Positions 25,743 to 33,762 are shown, counted from the first letter of the stretch. The stretch is DNA of 64,000 nucleotides from Clostridia bacterium (GCA_910574475.1 CAJTAT010000001.1:620001-684000); one strand, 5' to 3'. Notes: generated by a model from the sequence alone, not told the origin. Program-made: numbers and translations.

Positions 25743-25895
25743 ATGGCCAATAAAGCCTATCATCTAATACAGGCTTTCGCTCCCGGTGAGGTCAGCTTTG
25801 AGGAAGCGCACCAGATTGGGAAGGAGCTTGCGGACATAGTTTTAGAGGGGAAATATTCTTATGTTGTCACCACACATATGAGTGCGTTTTATTAG
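25743..25895 (+). pseudogene. Relaxase (mobilization nuclease) internal fragment
   Basis: The open frame reads AYHLIQAFAPGEVSFEEAHQ and then IGKELADIVLEGKYSYVVTTH, the conserved middle of the VirD2/MobA-type relaxase domain of Tn4451/Tn916-like elements, just before the metal-binding His triad. It then ends MSAFY and stops. The Tyr-bearing N-terminus and the whole C-terminus are absent, so it cannot nick DNA. It supports a former mobilizable element between the second and third stress modules. Confidence 0.75.
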
Positions 25896-25935
25896 GAAAA
25901 CACACTGTCAAAAGGATTTTATGCTTTGGCGGGGG

Positions 25936-26061
25936 TCAGCCCGCCTCGGCGGTGTCAGTGGTGTTGATTTCAATGTACTCGGCAATCCAGCGGAACTCGT
26001 CCGCAAACTTAAAGTGAACACTGATATTGCCGTTTTCGTAAACCTTGATATGGTCTACCTG
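25936..26061 (-). pseudogene. Large serine recombinase, C-terminal scrap
   Basis: The minus strand reads QVDHIKVYENGNISVHFKFA then DEFRWIAEYIEINTTD and ends TAEAG, matching the last 40 residues of Tn4451-type serine recombinases. Immediately upstream a different frame begins a small gene, so the join at about 26060 is a deletion that fused the start of one gene to the end of the recombinase. Confidence 0.7.
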
Positions 26062-26123
26062 CGCGGGATGCTGCTGACCTCAACAGAAACAAACCGCCCA
26101 TTGATTTTGATGGTAATTTCCAT
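26055..26123 (-). pseudogene. 5' stub of an ICE small regulator fused to the recombinase scrap
   Basis: ATG at 26123 behind GGAGGAAAGGACA. The product is MEITIKINGRFVSVEVS and then five residues from the junction before a stop. The opening matches, from memory, the start of sigma-like or small regulatory proteins of Tn916-like elements. The rest of the gene is deleted at the recombinase join. Confidence 0.55.
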
Positions 26124-26329
26124 TGTCCTTTCCTCCGTTCAGATTTTTTGGGGTCTGAACGGGGAGAGGCGGGGAGCGGCAGCGGGGGCGTTGGCCTGGA
26201 AACAGAAAAGTGCCCGCATGGTGCAAGACCATTCGGGCGCAAGGCATAACCGTATGAGCCGTCAGGGAACGACTGTTTTCGCAAGTGTGGGTAAAAGTCG
26301 CCGCTGGGCAGATCATTTACTTTAGAGAT
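26124..26329. other. ICE-derived non-coding DNA
   Basis: GC-rich stretch with long antisense open frames but no ribosome site or recognised protein. One minus-strand frame reads GDFYPHLRKQSFPDGSYGYA, a phrase I associate with predicted peptides of gut conjugative elements. I do not call it a gene. Confidence 0.4.
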
Positions 26330-26363
26330 ATAATAAGAGAAGTTTTTGAAGATTTCATAAAGA
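26330..26363 (-). promoter_or_regulatory. Orphan copy of the lantibiotic-operon promoter and regulator box
   Basis: The minus strand shows TCTTTATGAAA and TCTTCAAAAAC in tandem at 26342-26363, an 11-bp direct repeat, then six bases and TATTAT at 26330-26335. The same arrangement and spacing precede the ABC ATPase at 31.75 kb. No intact gene follows it here. Confidence 0.55.
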
Positions 26364-26373
26364 TTTGCAAAAA

Positions 26374-26398
26374 ATGGGTGGCTATAAAAGCCACCCAT
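26374..26398 (-). terminator. Terminator of the two-component operon
   Basis: ATGGGTGGCT pairs perfectly with AGCCACCCAT over five bases. On the minus strand it is followed by a T-rich run. It begins five bases after the kinase stop. Confidence 0.85.
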
Positions 26399-26402
26399 CC
26401 TA

Positions 26403-27758
26403 TCAAAATGGAATTTTCAAAATTACTTTTGCACCGCCTGTACTTTTGGAGTTTTCTAAGACAAGCTCACCACTATGTTGTTCCATAATGGATTTTGCAA
26501 TATATAGGCCCATACCAAAGTGCAGCTTTGAATTACGGCTTTGATCGTCCATAAAGAATTGTTCTTGCGCGTGCTGCAACGCTTCATTAGAAAATCCTTC
26601 CCCCTCGTCCGTGACTGAAATTTCAACGAAATTGTCTTTTCCGCAGACATCTATATGAAGTGTTCCATCTTGAGGGGAATAGTCCAACGCATTATTTACC
26701 ACATTTTGAATGGCACGTCCTAACAAAACCTTATCTGCGGTTAGTTGCATTGGGATGTCGGACGTACTCATTCGCAAATGAATTTCTTTTGTCCTGCACA
26801 AAGCATCTATTGATACTTTCACATGCTTTAGATAATCAGGAAGATTAAAGATTTCTTTATTAAGTTGATACCCTGTTGAAGCCGTAGACAGGTCTATCAG
26901 GGTTTTAACATAAACTTGCATCTGCGTATAGCTGTCTGTGATGTAGTCAGCACATTCCTGTTGTTCTATTGTTAAGTCAGTATCGTACAACAATTCCGTA
27001 TTGCCTCGGATGATGGTTAGCGGTGTCTTGAGATCATGGGCTAATGCAGAAATCTGTTCTTGCCGCAGTTTGTCGGCCTGCCATTGTTCTGTAAACGATT
27101 TTTTTAGTGCCAATTTCATGTGATTGAGTGCGTCAAGAGTTAAGTCGATTTCATATAAATGGCTTTTTTCAATCTCAAAATTCAAATCCTGCTGCTCAAT
27201 TTTCTTTACAGCAGTCAGCAATTTATCCATTTTGTTCCCAAGGTATTTCCCGAATAGATATGACAAAACAATCAAGAAAAGCAGAATTTCCAATATAATG
27301 ACAGCAATTAAAACCCAATCTGCCGAAGAAAATATTCTATGCAGCAGCGGATTGCTGAATTGGGCGGTCATTCTATACCTTAAAATCAGTATTTCGTCAG
27401 TCCTGTCTATCACAGCATACAGATAAGGCTTGCTGCTTTTCTGATTGTTCACAATGCACATTTTCCAAACGGAAGCTGGTTCTTCCTGATCGAGCGAACC
27501 GCCAATATACTTTCCGTCTTTTGTGAAAAGGGCATATTCACAAAGGGGTGGTATTTCATTTTCTGTAATCCGATCTGTGGATTGTAAACTTCCCCTCGCA
27601 TTTTCTATTTCTGAGCTCATTCTATTTATTGGGTATATAAATCCAATTTCAACTCCAAATAGATAGAAGGCTATGTTGACAAAAGCAACCAGAAAGACAC
27701 CAAGCGCAAGAAATATCGCATACTTCATAAAAACAGTACGCAGTTTTCTTACACCCAT
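26403..27758 (-). CDS. Sensor histidine kinase of a lantibiotic-response two-component system (CprK/NsrK-like)
   Basis: 451 aa. Two hydrophobic segments near residues 12-35 and 148-170 enclose an extracellular loop of about 110 residues, then a HAMP-like linker. The H-box is ALAHDLKTPLTIIRG with His about 241. The N-box is VVNNALDYSP, and DEGEGF and FGMGLYIAKS are the glycine boxes. It should phosphorylate the regulator whose gene overlaps its start. Position downstream of an immunity transporter suggests it senses cationic peptides such as lantibiotics, as CprK of Clostridioides does; the ligand is not shown by sequence. Confidence 0.88.
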   Translation of the reverse strand: MGVRKLRTVFMKYAIFLALGVFLVAFVNIAFYLFGVEIGFIYPINRMSSEIENARGSLQSTDRITENEIPPLCEYALFTKDGKYIGGSLDQEEPASVWKMCIVNNQKSSKPYLYAVIDRTDEILILRYRMTAQFSNPLLHRIFSSADWVLIAVIILEILLFLIVLSYLFGKYLGNKMDKLLTAVKKIEQQDLNFEIEKSHLYEIDLTLDALNHMKLALKKSFTEQWQADKLRQEQISALAHDLKTPLTIIRGNTELLYDTDLTIEQQECADYITDSYTQMQVYVKTLIDLSTASTGYQLNKEIFNLPDYLKHVKVSIDALCRTKEIHLRMSTSDIPMQLTADKVLLGRAIQNVVNNALDYSPQDGTLHIDVCGKDNFVEISVTDEGEGFSNEALQHAQEQFFMDDQSRNSKLHFGMGLYIAKSIMEQHSGELVLENSKSTGGAKVILKIPF

Positions 27759-28408
27759 TTATAGCCAACCCCCCAAATTGTTTCAATCGTTGACAAGTGA
27801 AATTCAGCTAACTTCCCGCGTATATTCTTAATGTGAGTAGAGATAACAGAACTATCACTTTCTCCGTCAAATCCAAAGACCGCCTCATAGATTTGCTCCC
27901 GCGTAAATGTTTGTCCATGATGCCGCGCCAGATATTCGCATATTTCGTACTCACTTTTTGTCAACAGAACCTTTTTTGAGTTGATTTCAGCTTCTTTTGC
28001 ATTGAGGCGGAAAATGACGCCGGATATTGAAAAGCTGTTTTTCTTTTCTCTTATATCACGCCGCAAGTGAGCATTTACCCGCGCTCTAAGTTCGTTTGTC
28101 CCAAACGGCTTAGTAATATAGTCATCTGCTCCAAGTCCTAATCCCTGAACAATTTCACTTTCCTGCGTTTTTGCAGTAAGGAAAATAATTGGGCAATCTA
28201 CACGGTCACGGATTTGATTGCAGAGGTTAAAACCATCAATTTCCGGCATCATAATATCCAGCAAAATCAAGCCAAACTTTGAAAAATCCATTTCTGTGAC
28301 TGCCTTGGCGTTTGATTCTAGTGTAACTAAGTGCTGATCTTTTTCTAAAACACGCCTGACAAGCTGGAGCATAGCAATATCATCGTCCACTACTAATATA
28401 TGTGCCAT
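27749..28408 (-). CDS. OmpR-family response regulator (CprR/NsrR-like)
   Basis: 219 aa, ATG at 28408 behind GAGAGGTGAG. The receiver has VVDDD, the phosphoacceptor region LILLDIMMPEIDG and the Lys in YITKPFG. The C-terminal winged helix includes LTKSEYEICEYLARHHGQTF. It overlaps the kinase gene by ten bases. Its probable binding site is the tandem 11-bp TCTTNAANAAA box found before the ABC ATPase and again, as an orphan, below the kinase gene. Confidence 0.9.
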   Translation of the reverse strand: MAHILVVDDDIAMLQLVRRVLEKDQHLVTLESNAKAVTEMDFSKFGLILLDIMMPEIDGFNLCNQIRDRVDCPIIFLTAKTQESEIVQGLGLGADDYITKPFGTNELRARVNAHLRRDIREKKNSFSISGVIFRLNAKEAEINSKKVLLTKSEYEICEYLARHHGQTFTREQIYEAVFGFDGESDSSVISTHIKNIRGKLAEFHLSTIETIWGVGYKWV

Positions 28409-28446
28409 TATCTCACCTCTCTGTCCTGATTTATATATCCTGCTTG

Positions 28447-29316
28447 CTACAAATCTGCTATAAGTTCCACCAATACAATTTCAGGCCGATTATTGAAACG
28501 AAGCGGTATGATGCTATTTCCAATGCCACGGCTGACAACCATGTTTGTGCCGCCGCCTGTATAAAGGCCAGCATCGTACTTTGGGAAAAATCCCTGATTG
28601 GGAGCAACCAGCCCACCAATCAGCGGCAACCGAAATTGCCCGCCGTGTGCATGACCGCTTAAAACTAAATCAACACCACAGCTTACATAGGTATCGAACA
28701 ACTCCGGTCTGTGAGAAAGCAAAATCGTATAGCCAGCTTTATCTTCCATCAAATCATTCAGCTTGGTGCTTATCATAACAGGGACTTCATCGAAGGTATT
28801 GCTTTTGATTGTAAAATCAGGGTCTGAAAGCCCAATCAGAGTTACGAAACTGCCGTTGTGTTCAAGCTGTATTGTCTTGTCCTCAAGGACGGTTACGCCA
28901 GCAGCTTCAAGCCCGGTTTTCAGTTCATCATACTGCGGTAGGCTGGCCTCGTGATTGCCCGTCACATAATAAACCGGCGCAATTCGATCTGCTTTTTCGG
29001 CAAAGGAAAGGGCTGTATCTATATCCGTATGCTGTACATCCACCAAGTCACCTGTTATAACAATGATGTCTGGCTGGCTCTCTGAAAGGAGGTTTAGCAG
29101 ATGTGCGTTTTCTTCACCAAATTCAGCATTATGCAGGTCAGAAATCTGTGCAATTCTAAACCCGGAAAACTCCGAGGGTATCTGACTGCCAGAAACCGAA
29201 ATTTCGTTTACTATTAACGCCGTATTTCCCCATATCGTCCATACAGCTAAAGTAAGTAACAGAATGGTAAGTATACATAGCCAAGCAAATGTCTTTTGAG
29301 ATAACTTCTTTTTCAT
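28447..29316 (-). CDS. Membrane-anchored metallophosphoesterase
   Basis: 289 aa, ATG at 29316. One N-terminal hydrophobic segment (WLCILTILLLTLAVWTIW) anchors it. The calcineurin-like fold shows the full metal set: DLHNAEFG, GDLVD, GNHEA and GHAHGGQ. The family hydrolyses phosphoesters, often on lipid intermediates or nucleotides, in this topology facing outside. It sits between YccF and the two-component genes in an immunity operon, so a role in envelope-lipid handling during antimicrobial-peptide attack is plausible but inferred. Confidence 0.88.
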   Translation of the reverse strand: MKKKLSQKTFAWLCILTILLLTLAVWTIWGNTALIVNEISVSGSQIPSEFSGFRIAQISDLHNAEFGEENAHLLNLLSESQPDIIVITGDLVDVQHTDIDTALSFAEKADRIAPVYYVTGNHEASLPQYDELKTGLEAAGVTVLEDKTIQLEHNGSFVTLIGLSDPDFTIKSNTFDEVPVMISTKLNDLMEDKAGYTILLSHRPELFDTYVSCGVDLVLSGHAHGGQFRLPLIGGLVAPNQGFFPKYDAGLYTGGGTNMVVSRGIGNSIIPLRFNNRPEIVLVELIADL

Positions 29317-29341
29317 GGCCCTATTTGCCCTCCAAGGACAT

Positions 29342-29515
29342 CTACATTACTGTTGCGCCAAAAGGCATCAACGCCAGCTTTGCCATTTTGAAGCACTGTA
29401 CTCCGAAAGGAATACCGATAATAGTAATGCTCCATAAAACACCAGCAACCAGCCAAGAAATTCCCTGCCACAGTCCGCAACACAAGAACCAAATAATATT
29501 GCCCAACCAATTCAT
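29342..29515 (-). CDS. YccF-domain small membrane protein
   Basis: 57 aa from the ATG at 29515 behind GGAGGTAGAGCTG. It shows the YccF motif WSITIIGIPFGVQCFKMAK followed by ALMPFG, with two hydrophobic segments and an N-terminal LGNIIWFL. YccF proteins are of unknown function; some are twice this length with a repeated domain, whereas this is a single copy. It is the fourth gene of the immunity operon, between permease and metallophosphoesterase. The final residues TVM are followed by a stop with no sign of frameshift. Confidence 0.75.
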   Translation of the reverse strand: MNWLGNIIWFLCCGLWQGISWLVAGVLWSITIIGIPFGVQCFKMAKLALMPFGATVM

Positions 29516-29532
29516 CAGCTCTACCTCCACTC

Positions 29533-30285
29533 TCAATCGGCTGACCGATTTCCGCTATATTTGGAAAACCAAAGGACTACAATTCCTATTATAGCACAAG
29601 TTGACAATATGCAAAAGATGATGCCAAAATCCATACCTATTCTGTCTGGCGGCATTAGGCCAAAGGTCGTTTCCAGAACGTAAGAAGAAAAATGAATGCC
29701 CCAACCATAAGGGATGACAAACCAGATGCCCGTGCCTAATCCTGTTTGGAGAAGCGCAACCAAAAGGCTCCCGAACACCCCAATCCCTATCCCCAAATTT
29801 TTACCAAATCGAATTGCTAATACGAAATGAATACCATACAGCAAAATGTTACTGCCCCAAAGGACAAGTGGAATTACTGTATAAAATCTGGAAGGAATTT
29901 CTGTTGTGCCGCCAACCAGTGGAAATAGCGCGCCAAATAGTACACTACTCAATACGGTTGCCAAAAGTCCAGTCACAAGCAAAATAGTCAATTTGGAAAG
30001 ATCGGCTTTTTGTCTGTACGGAAGTGTCAATATATTTTGAAAATGCCCTGCTTTTGCTTCTTGTTCTGTTGCAACATAGCAGACAATCCCGATTGCAAAG
30101 GGAAAAGCAACGGCCATGATCTGAAAATAAGCAGCCAGTTTATTGATGTCATCGCTTTGGGAAACGTCCGCATACAGTAACATCATAGCCGCCCCGCATA
30201 CGGCAAAAATAACGTGCAGAAGGAAAAAGCAGGAATGACATAATTTGTATAAATCACTTTTCAAATAGCAGATATAGTTAGCCAT
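29533..30285 (-). CDS. Lantibiotic-immunity ABC permease (MutG/NukG/EpiG-like)
   Basis: 250 aa from the ATG at 30285; the start lies inside the end of the previous permease gene, eight bases before its stop, so they are coupled. It has about six hydrophobic segments with the family phrases YLKSDLYKLCHS near the start and FGLMPPDRIG late. With the EpiE-type permease and the ATPase it would expel lantibiotics from the membrane. Family assignment rests on gene order and size; the exact peptide cannot be told. Confidence 0.78.
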   Translation of the reverse strand: MANYICYLKSDLYKLCHSCFFLLHVIFAVCGAAMMLLYADVSQSDDINKLAAYFQIMAVAFPFAIGIVCYVATEQEAKAGHFQNILTLPYRQKADLSKLTILLVTGLLATVLSSVLFGALFPLVGGTTEIPSRFYTVIPLVLWGSNILLYGIHFVLAIRFGKNLGIGIGVFGSLLVALLQTGLGTGIWFVIPYGWGIHFSSYVLETTFGLMPPDRIGMDFGIIFCILSTCAIIGIVVLWFSKYSGNRSAD

Positions 30286-31009
30286 TGGACTTTCCCCCAC
30301 TTCCAAGCAATTTAGAGCAAATCCAAAAGGCGGCAGCAGCTAATGCCAAGCTAATAGCAAGAGCGGGAAAAATATGCTCAACAGCCAATAACGGAGAACC
30401 GTCCTCAATGGGAAGTCCGTTAGGACGTATCTTGAAAAATGGGCAGACTACACGGGCCGGAATAGTGTATGGATTAAGAAAGAACCATGCTTTTTCTGCA
30501 TCAATAGTAGATGAAACAATATTCGTCACAAAAGTTATTAGCACAGAGGGAAGATACCCTGTTTTGCTTGCAATCAGCATAATAAAAGGAAGTTGCCACA
30601 AGCAAGTAAGGAACAGCAGCATACAGCCGATTATGCTGTCCAGCGGCGGAATATTCATAGTCGTAAAACTGGCAATTCCCGTAGTAAATAACCACATGAG
30701 CAGATTGCTGATAAAAAGCACAGCAGTCAGGGCAAGTCCTTTGCCAATCCATATTTTCGCAGAAGGGAACGGCAAACAAACAATGTTTTGTAGCCCTGTA
30801 TTTTTCTCACGGATAACAGTACCTGCGGCCCACAGTGCGATCACAACAGGAAGAAGCATAGTGTACCACCAGTTGTAAGCCGAATATTGTACTGCATGAC
30901 TGCTCAATAAAAAGCCGACAAGTACAGTTGCCAGTGGCGCACCAAAAATCAATTTCATCGAGAAGCTGTGCCGCATTTTAAGGAGTTCCGAACGTACAAT
31001 CCCGAACAT
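30278..31009 (-). CDS. Lantibiotic-immunity ABC permease (MutE/NukE/EpiE-like)
   Basis: 243 aa, ATG at 31009 overlapping the ATPase end. Six hydrophobic segments; the start FGIVRSELLKMRHSFSMKLI is typical of this subunit, and REKNTGLQNIVCLPF is a cytoplasmic loop. It partners the MutG-like permease and ATPase. Overlapping junctions on both sides show a tight operon. No degeneration is seen. Confidence 0.8.
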   Translation of the reverse strand: MFGIVRSELLKMRHSFSMKLIFGAPLATVLVGFLLSSHAVQYSAYNWWYTMLLPVVIALWAAGTVIREKNTGLQNIVCLPFPSAKIWIGKGLALTAVLFISNLLMWLFTTGIASFTTMNIPPLDSIIGCMLLFLTCLWQLPFIMLIASKTGYLPSVLITFVTNIVSSTIDAEKAWFFLNPYTIPARVVCPFFKIRPNGLPIEDGSPLLAVEHIFPALAISLALAAAAFWICSKLLGSGGKSNG

Positions 31010-31716
31010 TATTTCTCACTCCTTTCCCTATGTGCACCAACAACATCCATAAAAATACTTTCCAGATCGTGGTTCTTATGGATTTCGTTTTCATAGCCTA
31101 AATGTCCGGCAGATATAATGCCAATGTGGTCAACAATTTGCTCAACTTCGGAGAGTATATGACTGGACAATATGACGGTGATTCCTTTTTGCGGAAAACT
31201 TCTGATAAGCTCACGCAAATCTTGAATACCAATCGGGTCTAACCCATTTGTCGGTTCGTCCAAGATAAGCAATTTGGGCTGTGACAACAGAGCCAAGGCA
31301 ATTCCAAGCCGCTGTTTCATTCCCAGCGAAAAATGGCCTGCCCGCTTTTTCCCAGTATTTTCAAGCTGCACAATACCAAGCACCTGCTTGATGCGGCTTT
31401 CTGGAAGCCCCAGGGCCAGTGTTCGGGCTTTCAGGTTTTCATAGGCCGAGAGATTTTCATAGAGTGGAGGCATCTCAATCAAAGCACCAATGTTTTCCAA
31501 ATCTGCCCGGCTCCACGGATGGCTGTCAAATTCAATCGAGCCAGAGGTGGGACGGAGAATACCTGTAATCATTTTCAAGATGGTAGATTTCCCCGCACCA
31601 TTCGGCCCAAGCAGCCCATAAATTGAGTTGCGCTGAATATTCAACGATACATTGTCTACCGCCATTTGTCCTTTGAAATTTTTGCAGAGGTTTATTGTTT
31701 GCAAAATATAACTCAT
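31009..31716 (-). CDS. Lantibiotic-immunity ABC ATPase (MutF/NukF/EpiF-like)
   Basis: 235 aa from the ATG at 31716; an upstream GTG three codons earlier abuts the AAAGGA ribosome site and is less likely. Walker A is GPNGAGKSTI, the signature FSLGMKQRLGIALAL (variant of LSGGQ, usual in LanF), Walker B LLILDEPTNGLDPIG, switch LSSHILSEV. It is the first gene of a seven-gene unit: ATPase, two permeases, YccF, metallophosphoesterase, regulator and kinase. A likely regulator box and -10 lie just upstream, so it is probably induced by the cognate two-component system. Confidence 0.92.
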   Translation of the reverse strand: MSYILQTINLCKNFKGQMAVDNVSLNIQRNSIYGLLGPNGAGKSTILKMITGILRPTSGSIEFDSHPWSRADLENIGALIEMPPLYENLSAYENLKARTLALGLPESRIKQVLGIVQLENTGKKRAGHFSLGMKQRLGIALALLSQPKLLILDEPTNGLDPIGIQDLRELIRSFPQKGITVILSSHILSEVEQIVDHIGIISAGHLGYENEIHKNHDLESIFMDVVGAHRERSEK

Positions 31717-31748
31717 ATCAGACACATCCTTTCTTGGATTATGGTTTC

Positions 31749-31782
31749 ATAATACTGAATGATTTTGAAGATTTCTTAAAGA
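31749..31782 (-). promoter_or_regulatory. Putative regulator-activated promoter of the immunity operon
   Basis: The minus strand carries TCTTTAAGAAA and TCTTCAAAATC in tandem (31761-31782), a perfect 11-bp spacing typical of OmpR-family sites, then six bases and TATTAT (31749-31754). The box occupies the -35 position, where activators of this class bind. Confidence 0.6.
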
Positions 31783-31793
31783 TTCGAGAAAAA

Positions 31794-31821
31794 ACTTCGG
31801 CACCCCCAAAAGTGCCGAAGT
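31794..31821 (-). terminator. Terminator of the truncated tnpV transcript
   Basis: ACTTCGGCAC pairs with GTGCCGAAGT over eight bases, followed on the minus strand by TTTTTT. It lies just past the tnpV stop and insulates the immunity operon. Confidence 0.88.
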
Positions 31822-31827
31822 CGCTTT

Positions 31828-32157
31828 TTAGATATATATTAATTCTGCAAAGATAATTTCCTCCACCTGGGCCTTACAACAATTCATCAGCCCCACCCAG
31901 CGCATGGGGTCACGGGCTTTCAAATCCTCGGTGGCCCCAGCCTCCTTTGCCATTCCCGGCATCATGCTATCCAGCAGGTCTTGGGCGGCATCCTCGGTGG
32001 CCAGCAGATGGGCGTACAGCTTGCCCTCCATCACCAGCTCGGCCCAAACGATGGGGCGATGTTCTTTCAGATACCGCAACCGCAACAGGCCATACTTGCC
32101 TAAACTGCGGTCAGGCGAAGGTTCTATCGTCAGGTCGGGGAGGTAGTAATCCCCGCT
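31828..32157 (-). pseudogene. TnpV-family transposon protein, N-terminally truncated
   Basis: The frame after a stop at 32158 reads DYYLPDLTIEPSPDRSLGKY then LRYLKEHRPIVWAELVMEGK, and ends AQVEEIIFAELIYI, the body and tail of TnpV of Tn4451-like elements. The usual N-terminal about 15 residues and the start codon are absent. It is followed by an intact terminator. TnpV function is unknown. Compare the intact but diverged copy at 37.1-37.4 kb. Confidence 0.75.
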
Positions 32158-32224
32158 TTACTTTACTTAAGGATAATTCTTCGGGGAACTGCCACAAATG
32201 GCACATTCCCCATAGTTCCTGTAT

Positions 32225-32358
32225 TTAATCAATCTTCCCGACAAAACGGTAATAAATCTCAATGTCCCACACCTTTTTGCCATTCTCGTCTTTCCTCCAC
32301 TGATGGACTGAGATTTTCACCACGAACGACAGGAGTTTTTTCTCCTGCTCGGATTCGC
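32225..32358 (-). pseudogene. Large serine recombinase, C-terminal scrap
   Basis: The minus-strand frame ending at 32225 reads LLSFVVKISVHQWRKDENGK then KVWDIEIYYRFVGKID, the final block of Tn4451-type recombinases (compare VDIVFNFVGEIN in the 37.7 kb scrap). A stop lies about 44 codons upstream and no catalytic part is present. It stands directly upstream of the truncated tnpV in the same direction, so both may come from one element. Confidence 0.7.
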
Positions 32359-32505
32359 AATGCTATGTAACGGCTTTGGGATTCAAAACCATGTTGCCAT
32401 ACGCCAGCCGAAAAGGGCAGCATAAATTCGGCGGCGGTCAGCCTTGTCCGTTGGCTGACATTCCATTCTTCCATCTATGTGCTATTTAATTTTCAATCTT
32501 CAAGA
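32359..32505. other. Unassigned relic DNA
   Basis: A 71-codon minus-strand reading (starts MEEWNVSQRTRLTAAEF at 32474) overlaps the recombinase scrap in another frame. It has no ribosome site and I do not recognise it. Confidence 0.35.
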
Positions 32506-32955
32506 TTACTTCCTGTGTTTCTCAAATTTCTCCTTTGCATACTCATAGGCTTCTTGGATATATGGTTTCAATTCCTCGAATGTCTTTTCAGAGGGGTTCA
32601 ATGCACATATCCACGCCATCCATGCGTAGACGGGATGGGGAAGTATCTCATTCAATACGGTAAAGTCGTAATCCATATCTACAACGCCGCCTGCTGGCGG
32701 GCGTTTTGGGACTGCCCCAAACAATTCCGCAAAAGTGCTTTTCCGTATTCCCAGATTCACACGGTAGACATTCTCTCTGTTTAAACCAGAACCTTTGTCA
32801 TTATCACCGTCTTTTTCCTTAACCGTCAATATATAAACGCCACGCTTCAGCACATGGTCTGGGTTATAGAAAATCCCTTTCTCGCCCCAACTCTTAACTA
32901 AGACTGTCCCCTCAAGATTTTGAAGGCAGTAATTCAATATTTTATCTGGTATCAT
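32506..32955 (-). CDS. DUF6194 family protein
   Basis: 149 aa, ATG at 32955 behind TGGAGC. A soluble, small alpha/beta protein with KSWGEKGIFYNPDHVLKRGV at the start and VLNEILPHPVYAWMAWICAL near the end, which matches the DUF6194 pattern of small cytosolic proteins often found in accessory DNA. No catalytic residues can be proposed. It is monocistronic, flanked on both sides by mobile-element scraps, and is therefore probably cargo. Confidence 0.75.
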   Translation of the reverse strand: MIPDKILNYCLQNLEGTVLVKSWGEKGIFYNPDHVLKRGVYILTVKEKDGDNDKGSGLNRENVYRVNLGIRKSTFAELFGAVPKRPPAGGVVDMDYDFTVLNEILPHPVYAWMAWICALNPSEKTFEELKPYIQEAYEYAKEKFEKHRK

Positions 32956-33157
32956 TCTGACAGCTCCATTTCTGACTTACTTCTAATTCTCTTATGAGTA
33001 TTTTAGAGTATCATAATGGCTATATTTGTGTCAAGATTTTGGGCAAACTTTTTAGTATTCCCTGTGGACAAGAATTTTATTCATTTAATTTTAAATTGGA
33101 TGGGAGAATTTTATCTTCCATCCAATAGCCCACTGAAAAACCATCTATATTAGATGC
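32956..33157. other. AT-rich intergenic region
   Basis: Contains the probable leader of the DUF6194 gene and non-coding DNA. No gene or clear repeat was seen. Confidence 0.5.
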
Positions 33158-33560
33158 TTATAAAATCTTCCGTAACTTTTTCCGCAGATGGTCTAACCTT
33201 GCATAGATAGCACCCGTTGTCAATCCCACAAGCGGGGCAATTTCCTTTGTGGAATAGCCCTGCATTTTCAGCAGGATAATTTGCAGGGTACGCCTGTCCA
33301 CAGTAAGCAATGCCCGATACAGAGTTTCGTCCTCAATCTCATCCAGTAAATCAGCAACAGTCTTTGGCTCGGTATTCTGTTCCCTGTCTGCCATCCCCTC
33401 AAGGTATTCGCCGAAGTCGCTTGTCCAATGATAAAACCGCCTGTTGGAATTGAAGTCTGCCCTGTCGTCTGTGCGGATTTGTTCAATGGTGGTTTCGTCA
33501 ACTCCATGCTCCCGCAATATTTTTTCCTCGGCTTCTTTCCAGATAAGCCATTTATTTCAC
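33158..33560 (-). pseudogene. Tn916-type sigma-like regulator, N-terminally truncated
   Basis: The C-terminal two thirds are intact: NKWLIWKEAEEKILREHGVD, DDRADFNSNRRFYHWTSDFG, then ALLTVDRRTLQIILLKMQGY and STKEIAPLVGLTTGAIYARL, a sigma-70 region-4-like helix-turn-helix. The open frame reaches upstream only to a stop near 33560, while family members are longer by about 60 residues. An internal ATG at 33517 could still give a 119-aa protein with the DNA-binding domain, so residual function cannot be excluded. Confidence 0.7.
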
Positions 33561-33579
33561 AAGTTCATCGGCTCTGCGT

Positions 33580-33762
33580 CTATGCGTCCGGCTCTGTGAT
33601 GACTGTTATCTGCAAATTTGTTACTTCAATCAATGTTTCCTGATTACATTTTGGACAATAGAGAGGATAATTTTTCAATACTGTATCTTCTCTGATTTTA
33701 TCACGGGTTTTACTGCCGCAAACAGGACAACGTATCCATTCTGTTCCATAAATGACACTCAT
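33580..33762 (-). CDS. Cysteine-rich KTR protein
   Basis: 60 aa, with a start overlapping the stop of the radical SAM gene (ATGA). Two CxxC pairs, CPVCGSKTR and CPKCNQ, form a zinc ribbon, with the name-giving KTR. The family occurs in conjugative transposons and has no known function. After the TAG stop the next in-frame codons read TQSR and a second stop, the tail I remember in longer homologues, so this copy may be slightly shortened. Confidence 0.8.
   Translation of the reverse strand: MSVIYGTEWIRCPVCGSKTRDKIREDTVLKNYPLYCPKCNQETLIEVTNLQITVITEPDA

Noticed and set aside
26009..26398. 129-codon minus-strand reading
   Set aside because: It includes the terminator and the orphan promoter, so it is not a real transcript-level gene, although part resembles predicted ICE peptides.
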